The notes beneath the pieces were generated by a model. The model was not told where the DNA came from and did no database searches. It saw only the letters and a list, made by a program, of their open reading frames with translations. A DNA stretch of 29,628 nucleotides from Oscillospiraceae bacterium (lineage in GTDB: Bacteria > Bacillota > Clostridia > Oscillospirales > Ruminococcaceae): NCBI GenBank assembly GCA_020024475.1, contig JAHHTS010000028.1, forward strand, positions 1-29,628. The letters are read 5' to 3'. The position numbers and the translations under genes were made by a program. Each line of letters begins with the position of its first letter. Position 1 is the first letter of the stretch. Positions 16,221 through 24,212 of the stretch are shown one piece after another.

Positions 16221-17000
16221 CTAAATATACAGAATAAAGTTGTCTTGTGTTTTATTAAATACATAAGTGCCGAATGCCAATGTAGCAACTGCGAATAAAG
16301 CACAAATTAAAATTTCTGTTCCGGTTGGAAACAACCCAAACAAAACACAATTACGGAATACCTTAACATACCAGTACATTGGGTTAAGTTTCCCAAGAAA
16401 CATCATAAATGTACCTTCCCAAATTGACTCTGGATAAAAAATTGGTGTTGCATATGTTAGCGCCATCATAATTACAGACCAAAAGTGCATTACATCACGA
16501 AAATACACTACCGCTGCCGAAAGAAGTACGCCTACGCCCAAACTAAAAATAAACAAGAAAAATAAAGGTATGAATCCCGCTAAAAGACTTGCGTGTATAG
16601 GAGCTCTTGTAATAAAAATTATAAAAAGTAGTGCCAGCATAGAAAACATCAAATTTACAAAACCAAAACAGATTTTTTCAAACGGGAAAATATATTTTGG
16701 AACATAGACCTTTTTTATAAGTGGCGCTGAATATAATACACTACCCATAGCTGCGGTTGTAGAATCGTTAAAAAATGTAAACAATAGCTGAGCAGAAAGC
16801 AAATAAACAGGGTAATTTGGAATATCAAAACGGAAAAACTTTGAAAATACCATTGTCATAACAAGCATCATAAGTAAAGGATTCAAAACGCTCCACAAGA
16901 TGCCAAGTTTACTACGACGATATTTTACTTTTATATCTCTGCCTATAAGATTTGTAAGTAAAAAACGATATCGCCAAACATTAGAAAGTTTTGTTTTCAT
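16221..17000 (-). CDS. Polysaccharide export ABC-2 permease (Wzm/TagG type)
   Basis: A 259-residue integral membrane protein of the ABC-2 family. A short amphipathic N-terminus with DIKVKYRRSKLGILWSVLNP, the conserved cytoplasmic entry motif of Wzm and TagG proteins, is followed by about six membrane helices. The conserved loop TPIFYPESIW precedes the last part. It forms the channel for lipid-linked glycan export with the adjacent ATPase. Only 2 bases separate it from rfbC. Its SD is GAAAGG inside the last rfbC codons, so coupling is likely. Length and motif order are normal. Confidence 0.92.
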   Translation of the reverse strand: MKTKLSNVWRYRFLLTNLIGRDIKVKYRRSKLGILWSVLNPLLMMLVMTMVFSKFFRFDIPNYPVYLLSAQLLFTFFNDSTTAAMGSVLYSAPLIKKVYVPKYIFPFEKICFGFVNLMFSMLALLFIIFITRAPIHASLLAGFIPLFFLFIFSLGVGVLLSAAVVYFRDVMHFWSVIMMALTYATPIFYPESIWEGTFMMFLGKLNPMYWYVKVFRNCVLFGLFPTGTEILICALFAVATLAFGTYVFNKTQDNFILYI

Positions 17001-17002
17001 TA

Positions 17003-17569
17003 TTAGTACCTTTCAAAGTATTCAAATTTCTGCTGTGCAAAAGGTTTATGTAGTTTATCCTTTTCACTTAGTTTAATTTCACAATCAACTGAAGGCCATT
17101 CTACACCAATTGTTTCATCATCATAAGGAATTCCGCCCTCAGCATTAGGATTATAGACATCTGTGCATTTATAAACAAATTCCGCTTCTTCAGACAAAAC
17201 AAGAAATCCATGTGCAAAACCTTCTGGAATATAGAACTGTATTTTGTTTTCAGCACTAAGTGTTACACCGAACCATTTACCAAATGTTTTTGAATTTGGG
17301 CGACAGTCAACTGCTACATCATAGACTTCACCCTGTATCACTCTTACAAGTTTACCTTGTGTATTATCTTTTTGAAAATGAAGTCCACGCAAAACACCCT
17401 TTGTACTTTTTGAATGATTGTCTTGTACGAATTCCTGGTCAATACCTGCATTTGCAAATTCATCTTTATGATATGTCTCCATAAAGAACCCCCTATCATC
17501 ACCAAAAACAGTAGGTTTGATAACAACAAGTCCCTCAATCTCATTTTTTATAAATTCAAATTTTCCCAT
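17003..17569 (-). CDS. rfbC: dTDP-4-dehydrorhamnose 3,5-epimerase
   Basis: A 188-residue cupin enzyme (RmlC) that epimerises dTDP-4-keto-6-deoxyglucose on the way to dTDP-L-rhamnose. Visible markers are DDRGFFMETY (about residues 24-33), RGLHFQ with catalytic H64, FYIPEGFAHGF (112-122) and Y133. The longer frame begins at 17620, but ATG 17569 lies behind AAGGATA and matches the family N-terminus. It is the first gene of the nine-gene block. The partner genes rfbA, rfbB and rfbD are not in the window, so they must be elsewhere if rhamnose is made. It implies a rhamnose or related deoxysugar in the exported glycan. Confidence 0.93.
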   Translation of the reverse strand: MGKFEFIKNEIEGLVVIKPTVFGDDRGFFMETYHKDEFANAGIDQEFVQDNHSKSTKGVLRGLHFQKDNTQGKLVRVIQGEVYDVAVDCRPNSKTFGKWFGVTLSAENKIQFYIPEGFAHGFLVLSEEAEFVYKCTDVYNPNAEGGIPYDDETIGVEWPSVDCEIKLSEKDKLHKPFAQQKFEYFERY

Positions 17570-17632
17570 AATAATATCCTTCTTATATATGTAAAATTTT
17601 ATTGCTTTTATTAAACGCAATTTAACATATTA

Positions 17633-17661
17633 ATATTATCACAAAGTACTTATCATTTCAA
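17633..17661 (-). promoter_or_regulatory. Candidate promoter of the rfbC block
   Basis: On the minus strand TTGAAA (17656-17661), 17 bases, TAATAT (17633-17638). The -35 matches 5 of 6 and the -10 matches 4 of 6. It lies about 64 bases upstream of rfbC. In the 254-base gap 17570-17823 I otherwise see only the divergent promoter at 17763-17791. Confidence 0.45.
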
Positions 17662-17762
17662 CTAAATGACCGTTTTGCGATAAATGTTAACACTATATTC
17701 ACAAGCTAAAAAATATTTTAGAAGACGCCATTTTATAAATTGCTTAATTTTTATATATAAAA

Positions 17763-17791
17763 TTGATTTTTTATATTTTTTGGGATATTAT
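17763..17791 (+). promoter_or_regulatory. Candidate promoter of the GT-C-like gene
   Basis: TTGATT (17763-17768), 17 bases, TATTAT (17786-17791). Matches to consensus are 4/6 and 5/6. It is about 33 bases upstream of the start codon at 17824, a reasonable leader for the AAAGGG ribosome site. Confidence 0.5.
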
Positions 17792-17823
17792 ATAAAATAA
17801 AATAGTTTAAAGGGATTTTGCCA

Positions 17824-19488
17824 ATGAGCGTTATAGAAAAACAGTCTTTAAAATATAAACCAAAACAGAGTAGTAAAAAAGTTCAATTTTTACTGTCAAT
17901 ATTTTTACCAATTATTGTTTTTATTTCAGTTGTAACTATTTTTGGTATTCATTATCGTACAAATGATGATGCGACACTAGCAAATATTGCAGCAGGCGCT
18001 TATGGAACAAATTTGCGAATGATATATATAAATGTAGTTTTTTCTGCGATAATGCGACCTTTTTATCTTCTATTTTCAGCCAACTGGTATGTTATTTTGC
18101 AAATTATACTTATGCTTATTTCAATTTCTATACTTTTTCATCTTTTTATGGAAAAATTAGGCGTACAAAAAGGAGCTTTAATCGGGTTATGTCTGCTTAT
18201 CCCTTTTGCTACATATCTTTTTTATTCTTTTCAATATACAAAAACTGGAAGCGTAATTATAGCAACGGGACTTATTTTGATTATCGATAATCTAGGAAAG
18301 AAAAACAAATTCACATGGTTTGGAATAGTTCTTTGCTGGCTCGGTTGTATGCTTAGATGGGAAAACTTTTTCGCTTTAGGCGGGTTATCAGCTTTTTTAT
18401 TGTTATCAAAATTCTTAAAACTAGATAAAAGCAGCAAAAAACAAGCAATTTTAACAATGGTAATTTTTTTCATTGCTATTTTAGGAACTAAAGCTATAGA
18501 TGTAATGGCATATAGAATAAATCCTGATTGGGATTTCTATGTCAAATATAATAAAGCTAGAACACAGTTCAGCGATTACAAAGTTTATTTTCTTAACGAA
18601 GTAAACTCTTTTTCACACTTAAATGTTTCTGATGCGGAATACAAAGTTCTAAATGATTGGGACTTTTACGATGGAGAAGTTTTTACTATTGATTTGCTTA
18701 ACCAAATATCCAATAATGTACCAAATAAATCATTAAAAACAGCATTACACGATACATTAAGTAGAACACCTGCTCTTTTTCATGGTGAAAGTTATCGTTA
18801 TGTTTTTGCTATTGTTATAATTATTGGTATTCTGTGTGCAAGTTTGAATACAAGCTATCTAGGCTTTATGGGATTTTTGCTCACATTTGCTTTGGAGTTT
18901 TTGTATCTAATTTGGCGTGGAAGATTTACAGATTGGGTGGAAGTTGGGCTTTTATGGGCTATTTGCGTTTTTGGAATTTATTGGCTAATAGATACAAAAC
19001 CAAAACTTTTAAAAAACAAATTGCCTATTATATTTGCATTTTGTTTTTTGTGTATTACCTGTATTCCAAGTATAAAACAAACTTACAGTCAATCCATTGA
19101 CCATAAAACAAGAAAGCATATTTATGAGGATGAGCTGGCAAAAATGAGTGAAGATAAACAAAATCTATACATAATTTCTGTAAAAAATCTTGATGCTTTG
19201 GCTGGGTATGATATACTACACCCTAGAAAAGACAACTTTTTCTCAAATATAGTTGCTTGTGGAGGGTGGTTGAGCCAATCTCCTCATAGAAATAAGGTTT
19301 TGGCATCTTATAACGCCCAAAGGCCAATCGTTGATGGTGTAGATAATCCGAATGTTTATTTCTCTGCTGGAAATATTGAAAATATGGCTGAATATGCATC
19401 TGATCAACTAGGCTGTAAAGTTTATATCATAAAAACTGGCAATATCTCTTTCGCACCTTACCAGCTGACAACAACATTACCAAAATAA
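17824..19488 (+). CDS. Multi-pass membrane protein, putative GT-C-type glycosyltransferase
   Basis: A 554-residue protein with about ten or more hydrophobic segments between residues 22 and 430, then a soluble C-terminal part (about 430-554) that should lie on one face of the membrane. The first helix is followed by a loop with RTNDDATLANIAAG, with Asp-Asp at 48-49. An acidic motif in the first external loop is the hallmark of GT-C transferases that use lipid-phosphate sugars. Function is therefore suggested, not proven. TTG 17818 would add two residues, but AAAGGG at 17809-17814 is better spaced for ATG 17824. It diverges from the surface-polysaccharide block, so it may modify the same glycan outside the cell. 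Confidence 0.7.
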   Translation: MSVIEKQSLKYKPKQSSKKVQFLLSIFLPIIVFISVVTIFGIHYRTNDDATLANIAAGAYGTNLRMIYINVVFSAIMRPFYLLFSANWYVILQIILMLISISILFHLFMEKLGVQKGALIGLCLLIPFATYLFYSFQYTKTGSVIIATGLILIIDNLGKKNKFTWFGIVLCWLGCMLRWENFFALGGLSAFLLLSKFLKLDKSSKKQAILTMVIFFIAILGTKAIDVMAYRINPDWDFYVKYNKARTQFSDYKVYFLNEVNSFSHLNVSDAEYKVLNDWDFYDGEVFTIDLLNQISNNVPNKSLKTALHDTLSRTPALFHGESYRYVFAIVIIIGILCASLNTSYLGFMGFLLTFALEFLYLIWRGRFTDWVEVGLLWAICVFGIYWLIDTKPKLLKNKLPIIFAFCFLCITCIPSIKQTYSQSIDHKTRKHIYEDELAKMSEDKQNLYIISVKNLDALAGYDILHPRKDNFFSNIVACGGWLSQSPHRNKVLASYNAQRPIVDGVDNPNVYFSAGNIENMAEYASDQLGCKVYIIKTGNISFAPYQLTTTLPK

Positions 19489-19542
19489 ATAAATTATATA
19501 ATAATTTTTATTTGTAAAATAATCTTAATAATATGCAATAAC

Positions 19543-19582
19543 ATTAGATTAGATTAGATTAGATTGGATTGGATTGGATTGG
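19543..19582. repeat. Pentanucleotide tandem repeat, (ATTAG)4(ATTGG)4
   Basis: Eight perfect 5-base units without interruption: four ATTAG, then four ATTGG. It lies 54 bases after the GT-C-like gene's stop and just before the terminator, in the 3' untranslated region of that gene. A 5-base unit is prone to slipped-strand change, but no reading frame is affected at this place. Confidence 0.97.
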
Positions 19583-19597
19583 ATAAAGTTATAAAAT

Positions 19598-19625
19598 AAA
19601 AAAGGAGGACATACCTCCTTTTTTT
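19598..19625. terminator. Bidirectional terminator
   Basis: The stem AAAAAAGGAGG with its complement and a 5-base loop is symmetric, so it has a T-run on both strands. It lies between the convergent GT-C-like and M20 peptidase genes. The arm contains a perfect SD-like AAGGAGG, but no start codon follows at usable distance, so I read it only as a terminator. Confidence 0.88.
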
Positions 19626-19628
19626 ATT

Positions 19629-21053
19629 TTATAGTTGAACTATAAGTCTATGAAAAAATTCAACACATTGGTCTATTTTTTCAAGTTGTATTCTTTCATT
19701 ATCGTTATGTATAAGTTCACGCTCTTCTTTGCTCAAACGCATGGCACTGAACTTATATACATCTCTACAAATTTTAGAAAAATGACGGCTGTCACTACCA
19801 GCTATCATTAGATATGGACTTACAATTGCATCTCTCCATGTATCTCCAACAGCTTTTTCCACTTTTTTCCACCCCTCACTTTCTGTTGATGCGTATGGCG
19901 ATGCTTCTTGTTTCACAATATACTTACATGTAACATCTTTTTCACAGAGCGTCTTTAAAAAGTTCAATGCTTGGTCACTTGTTGTATTATTCAAAAGTCT
20001 CATATTCAATCTCGCTTTTGAAATATTCGGCAATACATTGGCTTGTTTTGCTCCTTGTGCCATTGTTGCAGCTGTTGTTGTTCTCATCATAGCGTTAATT
20101 TCCCCACCAAGTTTTTGGCTCATTGATATAACGACTCCTTTAAAAAGCCAAAGATTTGCCATTATTATTCTAAGTGCAAAAGGTGCGTATGGTCCTACCT
20201 TTTTTATAAGTCCTTCCACAGGTGGCGTTACCTGCGCTTTAAACGGCTTATTTTCTATATTCACTATTGTCTTGGAAAGTTTTCCCAAAGAAGTATGTGC
20301 CGGAGGTGTAGATGAATGCCCCCCCTTGCTCGTAGCTGTAAATTCAACCTCGCACATACCTTTTTCCCCGATACCTATAACTGCAATAGGTTTTTCTACT
20401 CCTGGAAACACCCCTTCAACAACTGCTCCGCCCTCATCAAGAACAAGAGCGGGCTTTACACCATTTTTTTCAAGATATTCTACTACTGCTGTGGCACTGG
20501 TTCCTGCAACCTCTTCATCACCACCAAATGACAAATACAAGTCATTTTCAGGTATAAATCCATCTTTTAATAAATCTTCAAGACTTTCCATAATGCCTAC
20601 CATCGTAATTTTGGTATCGATAGTTCCTCTTCCCCAAAGATACCCATCAGCAATCTCTCCTGCAAATGGTGGATGCTCCCATCTTTCTTCTACTACCCGA
20701 ACAACATCATAATGGCTCATAAGTACAGTAGGTCTTTCACTATTCTTACCTGAAATTTTAAAAAGCATAGCAGTATTTCCGAGTTCTCTATAATCACTTG
20801 TTTCTGTTACTTTTGGATAAAGTTGTTTCAATTTTTCTCGATAAGCAGCGAAAACAGCTTTGTCTGTCTTGTCAAAATTCCGATTGGACACAGTTGCATA
20901 TCTAACAAGCGTTGCAAGATTTTCTCTAGCCCTATCACTGTTCACTTCAACTTCTTCCCGATGTCTTGAACTGTTATCAGTTGATTTGAATGTTGCTGCT
21001 CTGACAACTAACACTAAAACCAAAACAACTATACATAATATAAGTATTTTCAT
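19629..21053 (-). CDS. M20 family metallopeptidase, membrane-anchored
   Basis: A 474-residue M20 peptidase of the PM20D1/carboxypeptidase-S-like group. The N-terminal hydrophobic helix (residues 3-20) is an uncleaved anchor or signal. Zinc-site residues by motif are H114 and D116 (SHYDVV), D146 (GRGTIDTK), E180/E181 (GGDEEVAG), D206 (DEGG) and H424 (SDSRHF). GGHSSTPP at about 244-251 marks the dimerisation domain inserted between catalytic halves. It hydrolyses a peptide, N-acyl amino acid or related amide; the substrate cannot be read. The N-terminal anchor implies action at the membrane, possibly outside. ATG follows GAGGGC. It is a single-gene unit between terminators. Confidence 0.9.
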   Translation of the reverse strand: MKILILCIVVLVLVLVVRAATFKSTDNSSRHREEVEVNSDRARENLATLVRYATVSNRNFDKTDKAVFAAYREKLKQLYPKVTETSDYRELGNTAMLFKISGKNSERPTVLMSHYDVVRVVEERWEHPPFAGEIADGYLWGRGTIDTKITMVGIMESLEDLLKDGFIPENDLYLSFGGDEEVAGTSATAVVEYLEKNGVKPALVLDEGGAVVEGVFPGVEKPIAVIGIGEKGMCEVEFTATSKGGHSSTPPAHTSLGKLSKTIVNIENKPFKAQVTPPVEGLIKKVGPYAPFALRIIMANLWLFKGVVISMSQKLGGEINAMMRTTTAATMAQGAKQANVLPNISKARLNMRLLNNTTSDQALNFLKTLCEKDVTCKYIVKQEASPYASTESEGWKKVEKAVGDTWRDAIVSPYLMIAGSDSRHFSKICRDVYKFSAMRLSKEERELIHNDNERIQLEKIDQCVEFFHRLIVQL

Positions 21054-21085
21054 AAACTGCCCTCATTTAATTTATTATTTTATAT

Positions 21086-21113
21086 ATTATCACACATATT
21101 TATAATTTCACAA
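21086..21113 (-). promoter_or_regulatory. Candidate promoter of the M20 peptidase gene
   Basis: On the minus strand TTGTGA (21108-21113), 16 bases, GATAAT (21086-21091) preceded by TGT as an extended -10. About 30 bases lie between it and the start codon. Confidence 0.45.
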
Positions 21114-21146
21114 TTTTATGCTAACTTATTGATGTTAGAGCAAAAT

Positions 21147-21175
21147 AAAAAACCGGCTGAATTTAGCCGGTTTTT
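21147..21175 (-). terminator. Terminator of the ABC-F gene
   Basis: The stem AAAAACCGGCT with complement and a GAATTT loop starts 3 bases after the ABC-F stop codon, with a T-run on the minus strand. The stem is symmetric enough to act in both directions, but no plus-strand gene ends here. Confidence 0.9.
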
Positions 21176-21177
21176 AT

Positions 21178-22725
21178 TTAAATTAATTTCGTAGTCCAGT
21201 TTTCTAAACTCCAAATATCCGTTACTATATTTTCATAAAATTCTGGTTCATGACTCACAAGTATAACTGTACCTTTAAAATCTTTTATAGCCTTTGCAAG
21301 TGATTGTTTAGCATCTACATCAAGATGGTTTGTAGGTTCATCAAGAACTAGAAGATTCATTTTTCTAAGCATTATCGCACATAGTCTAACCTTTGCATTC
21401 TCACCACCAGAAAGAACTTTGCATTGTGTTTCAATATGATTTGATGTTAGCCCACACTTTGCTAATGCCCCTCTAACTTCAGCATTGCTCATTGACGGGT
21501 ACATATCCCATATTTCATAAAGAGCAGTTTTTCCAGATGCAATGTGTTCCTGTTCAAAATATGCAGGCTCAGCGTAATAATCAAGCTCTACACTTCCGGA
21601 AAAAGGTGGAATAATTCCAAGCATTGTTTTTAAAAGAGTAGATTTACCAAGGCCATTCACACCTTTTATGGCTATTTTCTTTCCTCTTTCAATTTCAAAA
21701 TTAACAGGTCGAGTAAGCGCACTATCATAACCTATCACTAAGTCTTTTGCACCAACAACAATTTTACCTGGTGCACGAGAATATTCAAAACTAAATGTCG
21801 GCTTTGGCTTTTCCTTAGCAAGTTCAATTATATCCATTTTATCAAGTTTTTTCTGACGAGATTTTGCCATATTACTTGTTGCTACTCTAGCCTTATTTCT
21901 AGCTATGAAATCTTCTAGATGAGCAATTTCTTTTTGCTGCTTTTCATAAGCTTGCTCAAGCTGTCTTTTCTTTAGTTCATACATAGCTATAAAATTATCA
22001 TAGTTACCTTTATATCTTGTGAGAACAGCATTTTCTACATGGTAAATTACATTTGTAACTGAATTTAAAAATGGAACATCATGACTTACAAGCATAAATG
22101 CATTTTCATAGTTTTGCAAAAATGTTGTCAGCCATCGAATATGATTTTCATCAAGATAGTTTGTTGGTTCATCAAGTATCAAAATAGAAGGATTTTCTAG
22201 TAAAAGTTTGGTGAGAAGAACTTTTGTTCTTTGTCCACCCGAAAGTTGGCTTACATCTCTATCAAGACCTATTTCTCCAAGTCCTAATCCATTGGCAAAT
22301 TCTTCGATTCTAGAGTCGATAGTATAAAATCCACTATTGTCTAGAATATCTTGAATCTCTCCTACATCTTCCATAAGCTGTGACATTTCTTCATCTGTGC
22401 AGTCTGCCATTTTATTGTACATTTCAAGCATTTCGCTTTCATAGCCATACATTTTATCAAATGCTGAACGAAGCACATCTCTAATAGTCAGTCCAGGTTT
22501 TAAAACTGCGTGCTGATCTAAATAACCTACAGTTGCGTGTTTAGCCCATGTGACAGTTCCTTCATCAGCTGGTATAACGCCTGTAATTATATTTAAAAAT
22601 GTAGTTTTACCCTCACCATTAGCTCCAACTAAACCGATATGTTCACCTTTTCTCATTCGAAACGATGCATTATCTAGTATTTGTCTTTCACCATAACCAT
22701 GGGTTACATTTTGTACATTTAACAT
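21178..22725 (-). CDS. ABC-F family ATPase
   Basis: A 515-residue protein with two nucleotide-binding domains and no membrane part. First domain: Walker A GANGEGKTT at residues 34-42, LSGGQ at 161-165, LDEPTNYLD at 184-192, switch H215. A charged interdomain linker (about 243-310) contains the helical arm. Second domain: Walker A GVNGLGKST at 355-363, LSGGE at 438-442, LDEPTNHLD at 461-469, H492. ABC-F proteins act on the ribosome E-site as translation factors or protect against antibiotics. The layout resembles the housekeeping YkpA/YbiT-like group more than resistance types, but I cannot settle this by eye. SD is AAAGG. The leader shows no uORF or attenuator of the kind seen before inducible resistance genes. 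Confidence 0.9.
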   Translation of the reverse strand: MLNVQNVTHGYGERQILDNASFRMRKGEHIGLVGANGEGKTTFLNIITGVIPADEGTVTWAKHATVGYLDQHAVLKPGLTIRDVLRSAFDKMYGYESEMLEMYNKMADCTDEEMSQLMEDVGEIQDILDNSGFYTIDSRIEEFANGLGLGEIGLDRDVSQLSGGQRTKVLLTKLLLENPSILILDEPTNYLDENHIRWLTTFLQNYENAFMLVSHDVPFLNSVTNVIYHVENAVLTRYKGNYDNFIAMYELKKRQLEQAYEKQQKEIAHLEDFIARNKARVATSNMAKSRQKKLDKMDIIELAKEKPKPTFSFEYSRAPGKIVVGAKDLVIGYDSALTRPVNFEIERGKKIAIKGVNGLGKSTLLKTMLGIIPPFSGSVELDYYAEPAYFEQEHIASGKTALYEIWDMYPSMSNAEVRGALAKCGLTSNHIETQCKVLSGGENAKVRLCAIMLRKMNLLVLDEPTNHLDVDAKQSLAKAIKDFKGTVILVSHEPEFYENIVTDIWSLENWTTKLI

Positions 22726-22761
22726 ATATTTAAACCTTTCGTGTTTTTGTTTTGAAGTGTT

Positions 22762-22791
22762 ATTTTATCATATAAAAATGATTTTTGACAA
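22762..22791 (-). promoter_or_regulatory. Candidate promoter of the ABC-F gene
   Basis: On the minus strand TTGTCA (22786-22791), 18 bases, TAAAAT (22762-22767). Both boxes match 5 of 6 positions. The -35 box lies on the same bases as the -35 of the divergent promoter at 22785-22814. Confidence 0.5.
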
Positions 22792-22814
22792 TATATATTA
22801 ACTCATTTTATTAT
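22785..22814 (+). promoter_or_regulatory. Candidate promoter of the MFS gene
   Basis: TTGACA (22785-22790), 18 bases, TATTAT (22809-22814). The -35 is perfect and the -10 is 5 of 6. The leader would be about 70 bases. TATAAT at 22853-22858 is nearer the gene but has no recognisable -35. Confidence 0.5.
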
Positions 22815-22891
22815 TTATCTAAAAAAATATGGTAATTTTTTATAAAAAAAGATATAATTATAATTTAGTATAAAGTTTAAGGAGTTAAATT

Positions 22892-24127
22892 ATGGTAGAA
22901 AAATCTCATAAAATCCATTATGCATGGCTTATTCTAGTTTCAGCTGTGGCTATTTTAGGCGGGGTAGTTGGCATTTTTGTTAACTGCACAAGTATTCTTT
23001 TTTCAGCAATTATTCAAGAACTAGGTTTTCGCTCTGGTGATTTATCTATTTTCTATACAATTAGAGCTCTCACCCAGGCTGCTACTGTTGGAATTGCAAC
23101 CAGATTGTTCTTTTCAAAAAATCCTAAAATTGTCATGACTTGTCTTGCTTCTTTCGGTGCCATCGCTTATATAGCGATGTATTTCTATTCCAAACTATGG
23201 CAATGGTATATATCCGGAATTCTTGTCGGCATATCTATGAGTTGTGTGATGGTTGTTATTCCTATTATATTGAATAACTGGTTTAAAGTAAAAAATGGGC
23301 TTGTAATAGGTATAGCAATGGCCTCATCTGGACTTAGTGGTGCTATATTCAATCCAATTCTTTCAAATATGATAATCAATATCGGCTGGAGAAAAACCGC
23401 TGTATTCACAGGCATAATTGCCTTTCTTATAATCGTTATTCCTACTGTTCTTATTCTATCCATTACACCAGAACAAAAAGGCTTGAAACCTTATGGTTGG
23501 GAATTTATTCAAAGCGAAGAATCAACTAAAGCCACAAAAAAATCAAACGCCATCAATATTCCTAAAAATATTGCAATTATGACTACATTAAGCATTATTC
23601 TTGCAAGCATTATGACACAGTTTGGTAATCAACTGCCTATTTTCGCACAATCTCTTGGATACACAATCTCTGTTGGTGCTACTGTTGCAAGCTTAAGCAT
23701 GATAGGAAATGTTTTCGGAAAACTTATGATTGGTGCTATCTCTGATAAAATCGGTATTTTGAAAGCTGTAAATCTTAATTCAATTATAATCGCAATTTCC
23801 ATGATTTTATTGTTATTCAGTAGTTCATCACCTATCATAATGTATTTAGGCTCACTTCTTATGGGGCTTGTTTTTTCAATGTGCACAACTGTTCCACCTC
23901 TTGTTTACATAGAAGTTTACGGTAAAGATGATTATCAATATCACCTATCTCGTTTTCAATCATATAACTCAATAATACTCGCTTTGGCAAGTTCACTATT
24001 ACCTTATATTTATGACTTTACGGGAAGTTTCAATGGTGCTTTGATTTTAGGATTTGTATTGACAATAACATCATTCGTTTTATTCAATATTGTAAGAGTG
24101 AAATCGGAAAAACTAAAAAACAAATAA
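22892..24127 (+). CDS. MFS transporter
   Basis: A 411-residue major facilitator with about twelve membrane helices in two sets of six and a hydrophilic central loop (about residues 198-225). The N-terminus HYAWLILVSAV and the GWRKTAVFTG motif before helix 6 resemble the oxalate/formate antiporter and monocarboxylate branches, so a small organic acid is a possible substrate, but this is weak evidence. The ATG is preceded by AAGGAG. It is single, with divergent control shared with the ABC-F gene, and ends in a strong terminator. Drug efflux cannot be excluded. Confidence 0.85.
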   Translation: MVEKSHKIHYAWLILVSAVAILGGVVGIFVNCTSILFSAIIQELGFRSGDLSIFYTIRALTQAATVGIATRLFFSKNPKIVMTCLASFGAIAYIAMYFYSKLWQWYISGILVGISMSCVMVVIPIILNNWFKVKNGLVIGIAMASSGLSGAIFNPILSNMIINIGWRKTAVFTGIIAFLIIVIPTVLILSITPEQKGLKPYGWEFIQSEESTKATKKSNAINIPKNIAIMTTLSIILASIMTQFGNQLPIFAQSLGYTISVGATVASLSMIGNVFGKLMIGAISDKIGILKAVNLNSIIIAISMILLLFSSSSPIIMYLGSLLMGLVFSMCTTVPPLVYIEVYGKDDYQYHLSRFQSYNSIILALASSLLPYIYDFTGSFNGALILGFVLTITSFVLFNIVRVKSEKLKNK

Positions 24128-24128
24128 C

Positions 24129-24154
24129 AAAAAGGCGTCTTAAGACGCCTTTTT
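24129..24154. terminator. Palindromic intrinsic terminator
   Basis: A perfect palindrome centred on CTTAAG with arms AAAAAGGCGTCTT starts immediately after the MFS stop codon and is followed by TTTTTG. The stem is long and GC-rich at its core. The T-tract is followed closely by the helicase promoter. Confidence 0.92.
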
Positions 24155-24156
24155 GT

Positions 24157-24185
24157 TTGTAAAAAAATCTATTTTATAGTATAAT
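24157..24185 (+). promoter_or_regulatory. Candidate promoter of the helicase gene
   Basis: TTGTAA (24157-24162), 17 bases, TATAAT (24180-24185). It starts right behind the MFS terminator. The transcript would begin near 24192, leaving just enough room for the AGGAGA site at 24200-24205. Confidence 0.5.
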
Positions 24186-24212
24186 TTTTATTATTTTTTA
24201 GGAGAACATATT

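Noticed and set aside
19543..19582. Tandem repeat considered as a CRISPR array or as an iteron origin
   Set aside because: Units are 5 bases and contiguous, without spacers, and no cas or replication gene is near. Iterons are usually longer units with a rep gene.
19598..19625. AAGGAGG inside the terminator stem considered as the ribosome site of a missed small gene
   Set aside because: No start codon follows at suitable distance in either direction, and the symmetric T-runs explain the sequence as a terminator.
20038..20712. Long plus-strand frame (224 codons) opposite the M20 peptidase gene
   Set aside because: It is antisense to a gene with a full set of catalytic motifs, has no ribosome site, and its composition (Pro/Ser/Thr-rich) is what the reverse frame of this gene would give.
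21178..22725. ABC-F gene considered as antibiotic resistance with attenuator control
   Set aside because: The leader has no small open reading frame or competing hairpins, and the domain layout is closer to housekeeping members.
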